Notes: generated from the letters alone by a model not told the origin. Shown: positions 20,436 through 30,979, counted from the first letter of the stretch. The stretch: 64,000 nucleotides of DNA from Maricaulis sp965242785 (GCA_965242785.1 CBDETA010000003.1:372001-436000), one strand, 5' to 3'. Numbers and translations are program-made.

Positions 20436-21592
20436 GTGCCGGACCTCACATCTACGTCGTCGCGGCCGAACGCTCCGGCGACCTGCTCGGCGCCTCGCTG
20501 ATCCGCTCCCTGCGCGAACAAACCGGAGGGGACGTAACCGTGTCAGGCATTGGCGGCGGCGCCATGCAGGGTGAAGGCGTGTCCTCCGCCATGGACATAG
20601 CCGGGCTTTCAATTTTTGGCTGGATCGACGGGCTGCTGGCCTACAAGCGCGTCAAGGCCGCCGTCGCGCGGGCGGTTCAGGCCATCCTCGATGCCAAACC
20701 GGATGCAGTGGTTCTGATCGACAGTTGGGGGTTCACCCTTCGCGTCGCACAGGGGGTGAGGGCGGCTGATCCCACGATCCGCCTGATCAAATATGTCGGT
20801 CCGCAGGTGTTTGCCACGCGCCCGGGACGGGCGGCGACCCTGGCGGCGACGGTTGACCATCTTCTGACCATCATCAGTTTCGACGCTCCCTTTTACGAAG
20901 CATACGGCCTGCCGGTCACTTTCGTCGGAAACCCCACGCTCGAGCGGCTCGAGGCCGGCGACGGCGCAGCCTTCCGCGCCCGCCATGACGTTGACAGTGA
21001 ATCCCCGGTGCTGGTCCTGTTGTTCGGCAGCCGCCATTCCGAGATCCGGCGCATGTATGGCCCGTTCCGAAACACGATCAAGCGGCTCAGCCTGCGCCAT
21101 CCCGATCTGACAGTCGTGATTCCCGTCGCTGATCCCGTCGACACGATGCTGCGGCCCCGTCTCGAGCGCGACCCGGCCTTTGCCGGTGCCCTTCTGGTCT
21201 CCGAGGGAGAAAAGGCGGATGCCTTTGCGGCGGCCGACATCGCGCTGGCCTGTTCGGGCACGGTGGTCACGGAACTGGCCACCGCTGGTGTCCCCACTGT
21301 GACCAGTTACAAGCTGGGCTGGATTACCTGGGCGCTGGCCCGGGCCTTCAATCTGATAAAGGCGAGGTTTATCAGCCTGGTCAATCTCGCCGCCGATCGC
21401 GAACTGGTCATCGAGCGTGTCCAGCTCAGCGCGCGCAGTGGCATCCTGGCCCGTCAGGTCAGCGCGCTGATCGACGATCCTGCGCGGCGCGCGAGCATCT
21501 CCCGTGCGCTGCAGGAGACCACCCGCGCCATGCGCGGGGAGGGACAGGCCAGTGACCGTGCCGCTGCCGCCATTCTCGCCAGCCTGACATGA
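20432..21592 (+). CDS. lpxB: Lipid-A-disaccharide synthase
   Basis: 386 residues, GT19 family. Condenses lipid X with UDP-diacylglucosamine at the membrane. Signatures: IYVVAAERSGDLLGASLI at the start (usual AGExSGD, here AERSGD), GIGGGAMQGEG, VLIDSWGFTLRVA, IKYVGPQVFATRPGRA, the His-poor FDAPFYEAYGLPVTFVGNP, LLFGSRHSEIRRM and ACSGTVVTELATAGVP. This ends the long plus-strand run, and a bidirectional terminator follows. Confidence 0.95.
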   Translation: MSAGPHIYVVAAERSGDLLGASLIRSLREQTGGDVTVSGIGGGAMQGEGVSSAMDIAGLSIFGWIDGLLAYKRVKAAVARAVQAILDAKPDAVVLIDSWGFTLRVAQGVRAADPTIRLIKYVGPQVFATRPGRAATLAATVDHLLTIISFDAPFYEAYGLPVTFVGNPTLERLEAGDGAAFRARHDVDSESPVLVLLFGSRHSEIRRMYGPFRNTIKRLSLRHPDLTVVIPVADPVDTMLRPRLERDPAFAGALLVSEGEKADAFAAADIALACSGTVVTELATAGVPTVTSYKLGWITWALARAFNLIKARFISLVNLAADRELVIERVQLSARSGILARQVSALIDDPARRASISRALQETTRAMRGEGQASDRAAAAILASLT

Positions 21593-21621
21593 AAAAGGCC
21601 GCTCGATGGAGCGGCCTCTTC
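21592..21621. terminator. Bidirectional terminator between lpxB and gltA
   Basis: AAAAAGGCCGCTC, loop GATG, GAGCGGCCTCTT: a 10-bp stem with A-rich and T-rich flanks, serving convergent lpxB (plus) and gltA (minus). Confidence 0.85.
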
Positions 21622-21640
21622 AATGCGGTGTCCGGCGCGA

Positions 21641-22945
<1,305 letters not shown>

Positions 22946-22972
22946 CACGTCATCCCCTGGTTTGCAGTCGCC

Positions 22973-24403
22973 TCAGGCGTCCGCGGTCATCTGGTCCTTG
23001 ATACGATCCAGCGCTTCGTCGCGGCCGATGAAGGCCATGACTTGCGACAGATCCGGAGCCGGAGCTCCACCGGTCAGCGCCGCCCGCAGGGGCTGGCCGA
23101 CCTTGCCGAACCCGACCTCCTCGGTCTCGGCGAATTCCTTGAGCGCATGGCCCAGTGCGTCTTCAGTCCACTCCGTGAGATCGGTCAAACGGGTGAAGAG
23201 CCGGTAAAGACGCTGCCGCGCCTCGTCATCCAATGCTTTGGCGAGTTTGCCTTCCAGCCTGAATGGCCGGGCTTTGATCAGAAAATAGCCCTGACGCGCC
23301 AGTTCTTCCAGTGTTGCGGCCCTGGATTTGAGAACCGGCATTGCGGCCAATAGTCTCGTCGCACTGATCTGGTCATCCTCGATGCGGTCTTCAAGCCTGT
23401 CGAGGAAGGGCATGACCAGTTCCACCAGGCGCCGGTCGTCGGCGCGCTGCATGTGCTGGCCATTGATATGGTTCAGCTTGTCCTGGTCCATCCGCGCCGG
23501 GGCCTTGTTAAGGCCCTCGATGTTGAAGGCCGCCACGGCTTCGGCGTCCGAGAAAATCTCCTGGTCGCCATGCGACCAGCCCAGGCGCAGCAGATAATTG
23601 CGCAGGCCTTCGGGCAGATAGCCCATGGCACGATAATCCTGGGCACCGAGTGCACCATGGCGCTTGGACAGTTTCTTGCCGTCCTGGCCATGGATCAGCG
23701 GCACATGGGCAAAAACCGGACGGTTCCAGCCCAGCGCATCATAGATCTGGCTCTGCCGGCCGGCATTCACCAGATGATCATCGCCGCGCACGATATGGGT
23801 GATGCCCATGTCGTGATCATCGACCACCACGGCCAGGTTATAGGTCGGCGTGCCGTCCGAGCGCAGCAGGATCAGATCGTCGAATTCCTTGGCGGCCCAG
23901 CGCACCGGGCCCTGCACCACATCCTCGACCAGCATGTCGCTGTCCGGAGCACGGAAGCGTACGGTGAAGGGCGTGTCAGCCGGGGCCTCGGCCTCGCTGC
24001 GATCGCGCCAGGGCGAGCGCAGGGCGCGGCCCTCGGCAAAGGCCTGGTCGCGCAAGGCCTGGGTTTCTTCTGGCGTGCAATAGCATTTGAATGCCTGACC
24101 CCTGGCCAGAAGCTCGTAGGCCACTTCGGCATGACGGTCGGCGCGCTCGAACTGGGAAATGGCCTCGCCATCCCAGTCCAGACCCAGCCAGGTCAGGCCT
24201 TCGAGAATCGCTTCGATCGCGGCGTCCGTGGAGCGGGCGCGGTCGGTATCTTCGATGCGCAGGAAGAATTGGCCGCCATGGCGTTTCGCCAGCAGCCAGT
24301 TGAACAGGGCCGTGCGGGCACCCCCGATATGCAGGAAGCCGGTCGGGGAGGGCGCAAAGCGCGTTCGGATGGGGTTGTTCGAGTTTTGCACGTGCGAAGT
24401 CAT
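22973..24403 (-). CDS. gltX: Glutamyl-tRNA synthetase
   Basis: 476 residues from ATG 24403, chosen over an in-frame TTG four codons upstream. Class I synthetase: HIGH-type motif FLHIGGARTALFNWLLAKRH near residues 22-41 and KMSKS-type motif KKLSKRHGALG near 245. The C-terminal anticodon-binding domain is normal in length. The gene is divergent from comEC, and the pair gltX-gltA is typical of Caulobacterales. No strong ribosome-binding site is visible. Confidence 0.96.
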   Translation of the reverse strand: MTSHVQNSNNPIRTRFAPSPTGFLHIGGARTALFNWLLAKRHGGQFFLRIEDTDRARSTDAAIEAILEGLTWLGLDWDGEAISQFERADRHAEVAYELLARGQAFKCYCTPEETQALRDQAFAEGRALRSPWRDRSEAEAPADTPFTVRFRAPDSDMLVEDVVQGPVRWAAKEFDDLILLRSDGTPTYNLAVVVDDHDMGITHIVRGDDHLVNAGRQSQIYDALGWNRPVFAHVPLIHGQDGKKLSKRHGALGAQDYRAMGYLPEGLRNYLLRLGWSHGDQEIFSDAEAVAAFNIEGLNKAPARMDQDKLNHINGQHMQRADDRRLVELVMPFLDRLEDRIEDDQISATRLLAAMPVLKSRAATLEELARQGYFLIKARPFRLEGKLAKALDDEARQRLYRLFTRLTDLTEWTEDALGHALKEFAETEEVGFGKVGQPLRAALTGGAPAPDLSQVMAFIGRDEALDRIKDQMTADA

Positions 24404-24473
24404 GTTGCGCTGCAAGAATGGAAAAGCGTGTTAGCATGATTATCAGCTTTTGCGATAGACCGAAGGCTGCTTC

Positions 24474-26531
24474 GTGCTCCATCCCGCATCCGGCCTGCCC
24501 CTCACACGGGCCGGCCAACTGACAAGACCGCAACTGGTATCGAGGTCCGCGGGCCTCGACAGGCCGCTTGTTGTACTCGCTATGGGCGCAATGTGCGGGA
24601 TTGCACTCACGCTGAATGGCCTCTCCGCCTTGTCGAGCCCTGGCATGGGTCTGATGCTGGCGGGCGCGGTGCTGGCTCTGGTCCTGTGGCAGTCCGGACG
24701 GCCGGTGACGGCACGGATCGCAATCCTGCTCCTTGTCGGTCTCGCTCTGGGGCAGATGCGTACGGATTGGCGTATGGATGACCGCTCAGCCGTGCCGGTG
24801 ATCGACACGCGCGATGCAGCGATTCCCGTCACAGGCTGGCTGCGCGCCATCGAGCGCAGCGGGCAGGGGCGAACACGGCTTCTGATCGAGGTGCCGGTGG
24901 ATGTCGAAACCGGCGCACCCGCCCACCGCATCCGGGTGTTGGCAGATCCGGGCGCTCTGGTGCCGGGCGAATGGTTGACCCTTGACGCTGTCCTCGCCCC
25001 ACCCCGGCCGGCCGCCCGCCCGGGCGGGTATGATTTCAGCTATTACGCGTTCTTCGACCGGCTGGCGGCGACGGGCTATGCGATCCGGCCGGCGCGACCA
25101 GCGCCTGACCCGGCGCAGGCTCAGCGCGGTCTGGGGCAGGCACTCGGGCGCGCTCTGGCCGGATTGCGGTGGCATATCGCCGAGCGCATCCGGGATCGTG
25201 CGCCGGGGCGCACCGGGGCCCTGGCGGCAGCCCTTCTGACCGGCGACCGGTCTGGCCTGGACCGCGCCGATGTCGATGCCCTGCGGGCGGCCGGACTGGG
25301 GCATCTGCTGGCGATATCCGGCCTGCACATGGCCTTGCTGGCCGGCGGCGTCTTTTATGCGGTGCGGGCGGGGTTGGCGCTCTGGCCGCGCTGGGCCCGC
25401 CGGCATGATCCGGCGGTGCCGGCCGCCATCATCGCGCTGCTGGCCGCGCTGGCCTATCTGGGCCTCTCCGGAGCCGCCATACCCACCCAGCGCGCTTTCA
25501 TCATGACGGCGGCCGCCTTGGGCGCGGTGATCCTGCGCCGGCGGGCGATCTCCTTTCACACCCTCGCCGTCGCGCTCCTGATCATTCTCATGCTGACACC
25601 GGAGGCGGTCCTGTCGCCAGGCTTCCAGATGTCCTTCGCCGCGGTTGCGGCGCTGGTCGCGGTCGCCCGGCACTGGCAGGAACAGCGCGAACCGGCCGGT
25701 GCGATCGACCCGTTCCGTACCGTGCGGGTCTTCCTTGGCGGGCTGTCCACAACGAGCCTCGTTGCCGGTGCCGCCACGGCCGGCTTTGGCGCCTGGCATT
25801 TCCATCGCATTGCCAGTTTCGGCCTGATCGGAAATCTCGTGGTGATGCCGGTCTTCACCCTTCTGGTCATGCCCGCTGGCATCGTCACCCTCCTGCTTCT
25901 GCCTTTCGGGCTGGAAGCCTGGCCGCTGGCCTTCATGACCTTCTGGCTGGGGGTGATTCTCGACGTCGCCAGCTGGGTGGCTGCCCAGCCGGGCGCCCTG
26001 GGAGCGGTCCCCTCGGCCCCCGGCCATGTTCTGGCGATCTACACCGTCGGTTTCTGCAGCCTGGTTCTCGGTCGTGCCCGCGTGCAGGTCGCCGGGGTGG
26101 GCGTGATGCTGCTGGCCCTGGCGGTCTGGGGCGGGCTGGACCGTCCCGATCTCTTCATTTCACGTGGCGGCATCGTGCTGGTCCGCGCAGACGACGGGCC
26201 GGGCTGGCAGGCCAGCACAACCCGGCGCGACCGTTTCGCCGCCCGTGTCTTCCTGGAAGCCGAGGCAGAGCGGGCGCCCCTGCAGGCCTGGACCGCCACG
26301 TGTGACAGCCTGGGGTGCAGCCGGGGCATCGGGCCAGGGCGAGCGCAGACTCAGAGACAGGGTCAGGAGCAGGCGCCAGCGCCCGCTCAGGCCCGCGTCG
26401 TCGTGCTGGCGGGCTTTGAACAATGGCGAGAGGACTGCCGCCGCGCCCCGATCATCATCACCCGTCTGGCCGTACCGCCCCACCTTGCGCGCAGCTGTGC
26501 CGCCGAAGTGTTCGATCCCGCCCGCCTGTAA
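24474..26531 (+). CDS. comEC: ComEC/Rec2-family DNA-uptake channel, C-terminus apparently truncated
   Basis: 685 residues from GTG 24474. N-terminal hydrophobic segments, a soluble OB-like DUF4131 region (VPVDVETGAPAHRIRVL), and the ComEC competence domain with LTGDRSGLDRADVDALRAAG, LGHLLAISGLHMALLAGGVF and many membrane spans. There is no metallo-beta-lactamase domain, as in other alphaproteobacteria. The frame stops at TAA 26529-26531 after VFDPARL, but stays open in the same frame for 44 more codons with a plausible family-like tail (REGSVLVHLADTGHLRLRT ... PWHNRP, stop TGA 26664). Family members usually end with a comparable tail, so the TAA may be a recent nonsense change. Confidence 0.88.
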   Translation: MLHPASGLPLTRAGQLTRPQLVSRSAGLDRPLVVLAMGAMCGIALTLNGLSALSSPGMGLMLAGAVLALVLWQSGRPVTARIAILLLVGLALGQMRTDWRMDDRSAVPVIDTRDAAIPVTGWLRAIERSGQGRTRLLIEVPVDVETGAPAHRIRVLADPGALVPGEWLTLDAVLAPPRPAARPGGYDFSYYAFFDRLAATGYAIRPARPAPDPAQAQRGLGQALGRALAGLRWHIAERIRDRAPGRTGALAAALLTGDRSGLDRADVDALRAAGLGHLLAISGLHMALLAGGVFYAVRAGLALWPRWARRHDPAVPAAIIALLAALAYLGLSGAAIPTQRAFIMTAAALGAVILRRRAISFHTLAVALLIILMLTPEAVLSPGFQMSFAAVAALVAVARHWQEQREPAGAIDPFRTVRVFLGGLSTTSLVAGAATAGFGAWHFHRIASFGLIGNLVVMPVFTLLVMPAGIVTLLLLPFGLEAWPLAFMTFWLGVILDVASWVAAQPGALGAVPSAPGHVLAIYTVGFCSLVLGRARVQVAGVGVMLLALAVWGGLDRPDLFISRGGIVLVRADDGPGWQASTTRRDRFAARVFLEAEAERAPLQAWTATCDSLGCSRGIGPGRAQTQRQGQEQAPAPAQARVVVLAGFEQWREDCRRAPIIITRLAVPPHLARSCAAEVFDPARL

Positions 26532-27399
26532 CGCGAGGGCAGCGTGCTGGTTCACCTCGCCGATACCGGCCACCTGCGTCTCCGCACCGCCCGCCCGGCA
26601 TCAGCCGCACACCCCTGGCATAATCGTCCCGTCTTGCTGATGGGCCGGCCGGGCCGGCGGGATTGAGCCGGGGCGGTGGGACGGCCGGCTCACGCCTTGA
26701 TCCGCCATATCCGAGACGCCGGAACAATCTTGTGGGTCCCATCGTTGCACGCCACGGAACCCACCCAAGAAAGCGGTCTCAGCGGACCGTGCATCGCTGA
26801 AAGCCTTGCTGGAAACATCGAAAGCGGCTGGCTGCGTGGTCGACGTCGAAGTGCGCGCTGGCCTTGAGGCGCTCTGCCAGCTCAGACCGAAAACGCCGAC
26901 TGACAAGCTCGGCCGCAAGCTTGAGTCCCAAGCCGAGGCCGGCAAGCCAGGCAGAAGGCTCGAAACGCCTTAGTCAACCGACCGCGACCGCTCATCGAGC
27001 AAAAGCGCCAGGCCCTGCAGATCAACGCAGATCAACAAGGCCGGCCGCACGATACGTCCAGCAGCCTATCGAGCGCCACTGGCGGCAATTCATGGCTCCT
27101 AGCCGGGCAGGGCCAACGGCCAGTCACATCGGATAGCGGGGCGAAACGATCACCGAGCTCAGCCATCAAAGCCAACACGGTTCCGACACAGCACGGTCCG
27201 TTCGCTCCAGCGAATCCAGAAAGCGGGCATTCCTGCTCATGAGGGCTTGCACCAAGCTGCGCACGGGCATCATCACCCGCGAACCCCGCGAACCCCGCGA
27301 ACCCCGCGAACCCCGCGAACCCCGCGAACCCCGCGAACCCCGCGAACCCTGATCCGATGGTGCTGATTTGACTCCAAGCCGCCCGCGCGTTTTTGCGCG
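26532..27399. other. Non-coding or decayed spacer between comEC and lexA
   Basis: This is 868 bases without a supported gene. It begins with the in-frame tail of comEC (26532-26666). From about 26780 to 26973 the plus strand reads as a short alpha-helical fragment (SLKALLETSKAAGCVVDVEV, then LCQLRPKTPTDKLGRKLES, to a TAG) without a start codon or ribosome-binding site. This resembles the remnant of a longer gene, possibly a transposase, but I cannot name it. Base composition is less GC-rich than in the neighbouring genes. A 9-bp tandem repeat follows at 27275-27349. Confidence 0.5.
27275..27349. repeat. 9-bp tandem repeat, eight units
   Basis: Eight head-to-tail copies of CCCCGCGAA (the first with A for the leading C), starting at 27275, 27284, 27293, 27302, 27311, 27320, 27329 and 27338, plus CCC of a ninth. 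The units are identical apart from the first base, which implies recent slippage. It lies in no supported gene, just downstream of lexA. Confidence 0.95.
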
Positions 27400-28098
27400 C
27401 TAGTGATAAGTGCGCAGCAGGCCGACCAGGCGTCCCTGGACCTTCACCCGGTCCGGACCGAAAATCCGGGTTTCGTATTCCGGATTGGCCGCTTCCAGGG
27501 CGATCGAGCCCCCCTTTTTGCGCAGGCGTTTCAGCGTGGCTTCCTCGTCATCGACGAGGGCCACCACGATATCGCCGGTATCCGCGGATTCGCAGCGCCG
27601 GATCAGCACGGTATCGCCGTCATGGATGCCGGCCTCGATCATCGAGTCGCCCTTGACCTCGAGCGCGAAATGCTCGCCCTGGCCGATCATGGCGGCCGGG
27701 AAGGCCAGCCGGTCGGTCTCGTGCTGGATGGCGGAAATCGGCACGCCGGCGGCGATCCGGCCCAACAGCGGAATATCCACCGTCGCCGGGCGGTCGGCCT
27801 CTTCCTCGGGACGGGCGAAATTGCCGCGCACCACATTCGGCCCCAGATTGCCCTTGGGCACATGCTGGTCCGCGCTGGCGGCCGATTCCGGCAGTTTGAG
27901 CACTTCCAGCGCCCGCGCCCGATGGGCGAGGCGGCGAATGAAGCCCCGTTCCTCAAGGGCCGTGATCAGCCGGTGCACGCCCGATTTGGACGCCAGCTGC
28001 AAGGCCGTCTTCATCTCGTCGAAGGAGGGAGACACGCCGGTCTCCTTGATCCGCTTGTGGATGAAGAGCAGCAATTCATTCTGTTTGCGCGTCAGCAA
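27400..28098 (-). CDS. lexA: LexA, SOS repressor
   Basis: 232 residues from TTG 28098, preceded by AGGGGG at a spacing of 6. This start gives the usual LexA beginning (LTRKQNELLLFIHKRIKETG). An upstream in-frame ATG near 28134 lacks such a site. N-terminal winged helix-turn-helix (ASKSGVHRLITALEERGFI), linker, then the autoprotease domain: cleavage site Ala117-Gly118 in RIAAGVP, nucleophile Ser152 in KGDSMIEAGI and general base Lys190 in EATLKRL. RecA filaments trigger self-cleavage. The gene carries its own SOS box upstream (28169-28183). Confidence 0.96.
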   Translation of the reverse strand: MLTRKQNELLLFIHKRIKETGVSPSFDEMKTALQLASKSGVHRLITALEERGFIRRLAHRARALEVLKLPESAASADQHVPKGNLGPNVVRGNFARPEEEADRPATVDIPLLGRIAAGVPISAIQHETDRLAFPAAMIGQGEHFALEVKGDSMIEAGIHDGDTVLIRRCESADTGDIVVALVDDEEATLKRLRKKGGSIALEAANPEYETRIFGPDRVKVQGRLVGLLRTYH

Positions 28099-28143
28099 AG
28101 GCAACCCCCTGGGAACACCCCGGACCACGCCCATGGCAGTCGG

Positions 28144-28183
28144 GAACAAATCAGGAATTCTCCAGTTTGTTCTACAAGTGTTC
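28144..28183. promoter_or_regulatory. LexA operator: SOS box with a weaker second site
   Basis: GTTC-TACAAGT-GTTC at 28169-28183 is an exact copy of the alphaproteobacterial SOS box GTTC-N7-GTTC. A near-match GAAC-N7-GAAT lies at 28144-28158 in opposite orientation. Both sit 50-90 bases before the lexA start, so autoregulation is expected. trpC ends at 28223 just upstream. Confidence 0.9.
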
Positions 28184-28222
28184 CCGGTGTCGGTCAAGCG
28201 GGGTCCGGGACGGTGGGCAGGT

Positions 28223-29029
28223 TCAGGTCGACCGGCCCAGAAGGGCCTCAGTGGCGCAGGTGACATCGGCCTGGCGCATCAGGCTTTCACCGACCAGCAG
28301 GGCCTTGGCCCCGGCGGTCTGGAGGCGGAGCGCATCTTCACGCGTGAAAATGCCGCTTTCCGCGACAAGGAACCGGTCCGGACCGACCATGGGAGCCAGG
28401 GTCTCGAAGGTCTCCAGCCGGGTCTCGAAGGTGCGCAGATTGCGGTTGTTCACCCCGATCATCGGGGCATCCAGGGCCAGGGCGCGCTCCATTTCCGGGG
28501 CGTCATGGACTTCAATGAGAACATCCATGGACCAGCGCTGCGCTTCGTCCATCAGCACCCGTGCAGTACCGTCATCAACCGCGGCCAGGATGACCAGGAT
28601 GGCGTCGGCACCCAGCATGCGGGCCTCGGCGACCTGGTAGGGGTCATAGAGAAAATCCTTGCGCAAGGCGGGCAGGGCGGTGGCCTCGCGTGCGGCCGTC
28701 AGGAAGGCATCGGCGCCCTGGAAGCTGGGTGTGTCGGTCAGTACCGAAAGGCAGGAGGCACCGCCAGCCTCATAGGCTTTTGCCAGTATCGGCGGATCGA
28801 AATCGGCGCGGATCAGGCCCTTGGAGGGGCTGGCCTTCTTGACCTCGGCGATCAGGCCGAGCCCGTGTGTTTCGGCATCGCGCTTGAGCGCATCGAGAAA
28901 GCCGCGCACCGGGCTGGCCTCGCGGGCCCGGGCCTCGATCTCGGCGAGGGGGCGTTCTTGTTTGCAGGCTTCGATATGGTCGCGCTTGTAGGCGCCGATC
29001 CAGGCGAGGGTGTCGGGCGTGTCGGTCAT
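28223..29029 (-). CDS. trpC: Indole-3-glycerol phosphate synthase
   Basis: 268 residues, fourth step of tryptophan synthesis. TIM-barrel landmarks: LIAEVKKASPSKGLI near residues 58-72, DPPILAKAYEAGGASCLSVLTD, LPALRKDFLYDPYQV, VNNRNLRTF and VAESGIFTREDA. It is a stand-alone enzyme, not fused to TrpF. It starts one base after the trpD stop codon, so trpDC are coupled. Confidence 0.96.
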   Translation of the reverse strand: MTDTPDTLAWIGAYKRDHIEACKQERPLAEIEARAREASPVRGFLDALKRDAETHGLGLIAEVKKASPSKGLIRADFDPPILAKAYEAGGASCLSVLTDTPSFQGADAFLTAAREATALPALRKDFLYDPYQVAEARMLGADAILVILAAVDDGTARVLMDEAQRWSMDVLIEVHDAPEMERALALDAPMIGVNNRNLRTFETRLETFETLAPMVGPDRFLVAESGIFTREDALRLQTAGAKALLVGESLMRQADVTCATEALLGRST

Positions 29030-29030
29030 T

Positions 29031-30050
29031 TCAGGCCTCGCTCTGGGAAATCGCGATCATGGTCTGCAGCACGCGAGCGGCCCGGCCGTCATCAATCGCG
29101 GCGGCGGCCTGTTGTGCACCATCGGGAATATCGCGAGCCAGACCGGCGACCACCAGGGCCGCGCCGGCATTCAACAGCACGATATCGCGGAAGGGGCCGG
29201 GCACGCCGTCCAGCAGGGCCCGGATCGCCTGGGCATTGAAGGCCGCGTCGCCGCCGCGCAGGTCAGCTTCGCTGGCCCGGGTGATGCCGGCTTCGGCAGG
29301 ATCGAAGGTGAAGGTGCGGATCGTGCCGTCCTTCAGTTCGGCGATGTCGGTCGGGGCCGTGGTCGAGATCTCGTCCATGCCGTCCTGGCCGCAGATCACC
29401 AGCGCGTGCTCACAGCCCAGCGCCTGCAGGGCCTCGGCCATCGGAACCAGCCAGCGCGCGTGATAGACGCCCAGCAGCTGGCGTTTTACCCCGGCCGGGT
29501 TGGACAGCGGGCCCAAGAGGTTGAACACGGTGCGAATGCCCAGCGCCTGGCGCGCCGGTCCGACATGGCGCACGGCGGAATGGTGGGCCGGCGCGTAGAG
29601 GAAACCGGCCCCGGCCTCGTGCAGCGAGCGCTCCACCAAGCTGGCCGGACAGTCCAGATTGAGGCCCAGGGCAGCCAGCACGTCCGAGGAGCCGGACTTC
29701 GACGAGGCCGCACGATTGCCGTGCTTGGCGACAATCGCGCCGGCCCCGGCGGCCACCAGCGCAGCGGCGGTGGAGATGTTGTAGGCGCCCTTGCCATCCC
29801 CGCCGGTGCCGCAAGTGTCGATGGCACCCTCCGGCGCCTGGATCCGGGTCATCCGCGAACGCATCACCCGCGCGCCCGCGGCGATATCGGCCGGTAGTTC
29901 GCCCTGGGCGGCCAGACCGGTCAGGAAGCCGGCAATGCGCGCATCGCTCTCGCCGCCCTCCATCAGGGCTTCGAAGGCATCGGCGATATCGGCGGCGTCA
30001 GGGCGTTCGCTGCGGCTGAAAGCCTGCAGGCAACGGGTCAGTGCGGTCAT
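29031..30050 (-). CDS. trpD: Anthranilate phosphoribosyltransferase
   Basis: 339 residues, second step of tryptophan synthesis. PRPP-binding signature DTCGTGGDGKGAYNISTAAA near residues 79-98, KHGNRAASSKSGSSDVLAAL, NLLGPLSNPAG and the DEIS(T) motif in GMDEISTTAPT are intact. It lies upstream of trpC with one base between, and 262 bases downstream of trpG. Confidence 0.96.
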   Translation of the reverse strand: MTALTRCLQAFSRSERPDAADIADAFEALMEGGESDARIAGFLTGLAAQGELPADIAAGARVMRSRMTRIQAPEGAIDTCGTGGDGKGAYNISTAAALVAAGAGAIVAKHGNRAASSKSGSSDVLAALGLNLDCPASLVERSLHEAGAGFLYAPAHHSAVRHVGPARQALGIRTVFNLLGPLSNPAGVKRQLLGVYHARWLVPMAEALQALGCEHALVICGQDGMDEISTTAPTDIAELKDGTIRTFTFDPAEAGITRASEADLRGGDAAFNAQAIRALLDGVPGPFRDIVLLNAGAALVVAGLARDIPDGAQQAAAAIDDGRAARVLQTMIAISQSEA

Positions 30051-30312
30051 GGACAGTCTCGGTCGTTCAGAAGGATTAAGGGCAGGGGAGCGGCGTCAGG
30101 CGCGTCGCCAAACCCCTGTAGCAGCGGCCGCATATCGAACGCGCGCACCGCACAGCCACACGGCATCGCCGCCGCGCGAGCGCGGGCAGGCAAGGGCGTG
30201 TGACGGGCGGATCGGCATAGGCGGGCCAGCTCTCCGGTTGAACATCGCGAACCCGATGCGCATAGCGCGCGCGATGCGTGAATTCAACGCCCTGTGGCGG
30301 TCTGCAACGGGC

Positions 30313-30903
30313 TCAGGCCGCGCGGGCTACCGGCGCGCCGGTCATGGCCAGGAAATTGGCCAACAGGTCGTGGCCATGCTCCGAGGCAATGGATTCAGGA
30401 TGGAACTGCACCCCGTGCACCGGCCGGCTGCGATGCGCCAGACCCATGATTTCGCCGTCTGCAGTCTGTGCCGTCACTTGCAGCACGTCGGGCACACAAG
30501 CCGGATCAACCGCCAGTGAGTGATAGCGGGTCGCTGTGAAGGGGCTGGGCAGGCCGGCAAACAGTCCGGTGCCGTCATGCGTTACCGGGCTGGTCTTGCC
30601 GTGCATGATTTCCTTCGCCGAGATCACCTTGCCGCCGAATATCTGGCCGATCGACTGATGCCCCAGGCAAACGCCCAGGATCGGCATGTCGTCCGGTGCC
30701 GTGCGGATCAGCTCAAGACAGATGCCGGCGCGGTCCGGATCGCAGGGGCCGGGAGACAGGACGATGCCCTGCGGCTTCAGCGCCAGGGCATCGGCCGGGC
30801 TCATCGCATCATTGCGGATGACATGGGTGTCGGCCCCCAATTCCTGGAAATAATGGACCAGGTTGAAGGTGAAGCTGTCATAATTGTCGACGATCAGAAG
30901 CAT
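30313..30903 (-). CDS. trpG: Anthranilate synthase component II (glutamine amidotransferase)
   Basis: 196 residues. Supplies ammonia to TrpE. Triad: Cys79 in LGVCLGHQSIG, and the His-x-Glu of VHGVQFHPESI near residue 170. The start MLLIVDNYDSFTFNLVHYF is typical. Separated from trpE by a plus-strand deacetylase gene, so the two subunits of anthranilate synthase are not in one uninterrupted transcript. The 262-base gap to trpD (30051-30312) holds no supported gene, only a 63-codon frame from TTG that I do not accept. Confidence 0.95.
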   Translation of the reverse strand: MLLIVDNYDSFTFNLVHYFQELGADTHVIRNDAMSPADALALKPQGIVLSPGPCDPDRAGICLELIRTAPDDMPILGVCLGHQSIGQIFGGKVISAKEIMHGKTSPVTHDGTGLFAGLPSPFTATRYHSLAVDPACVPDVLQVTAQTADGEIMGLAHRSRPVHGVQFHPESIASEHGHDLLANFLAMTGAPVARAA

Positions 30904-30964
30904 GCGTTTTCTCCCGGCCCGAATCCTAGGGGTAATAAGCTATGCCGCCAATCCCGGGGGCTGC

Positions 30965-30979
30965 TTAAGGACTGGTTAA
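30965..30979. promoter_or_regulatory. CtrA-like binding site
   Basis: TTAA-GGACTGG-TTAA is an exact TTAA-N7-TTAA, the core of the Caulobacter CtrA site. It lies between divergent trpG and the deacetylase gene, 25 bases before the latter. A further GTTAAC occurs at 30996-31001. Confidence 0.4.

Noticed and set aside
26676..26867. Open frame in the comEC-lexA spacer (HIRDAGTILWVPSLHATEPT...)
   Set aside because: No ribosome-binding site and no family recognised with confidence; another frame of the same stretch looks equally peptide-like, so neither is reliable.
27275..27349. Tandem repeat considered as a CRISPR array
   Set aside because: Nine-base units are contiguous without spacers and no cas gene is near.
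30096..30287. 63-codon minus-strand frame between trpG and trpD, considered as a trp leader peptide
   Set aside because: It begins with TTG without a ribosome-binding site, has only two scattered Trp codons, and no terminator/antiterminator pair follows.
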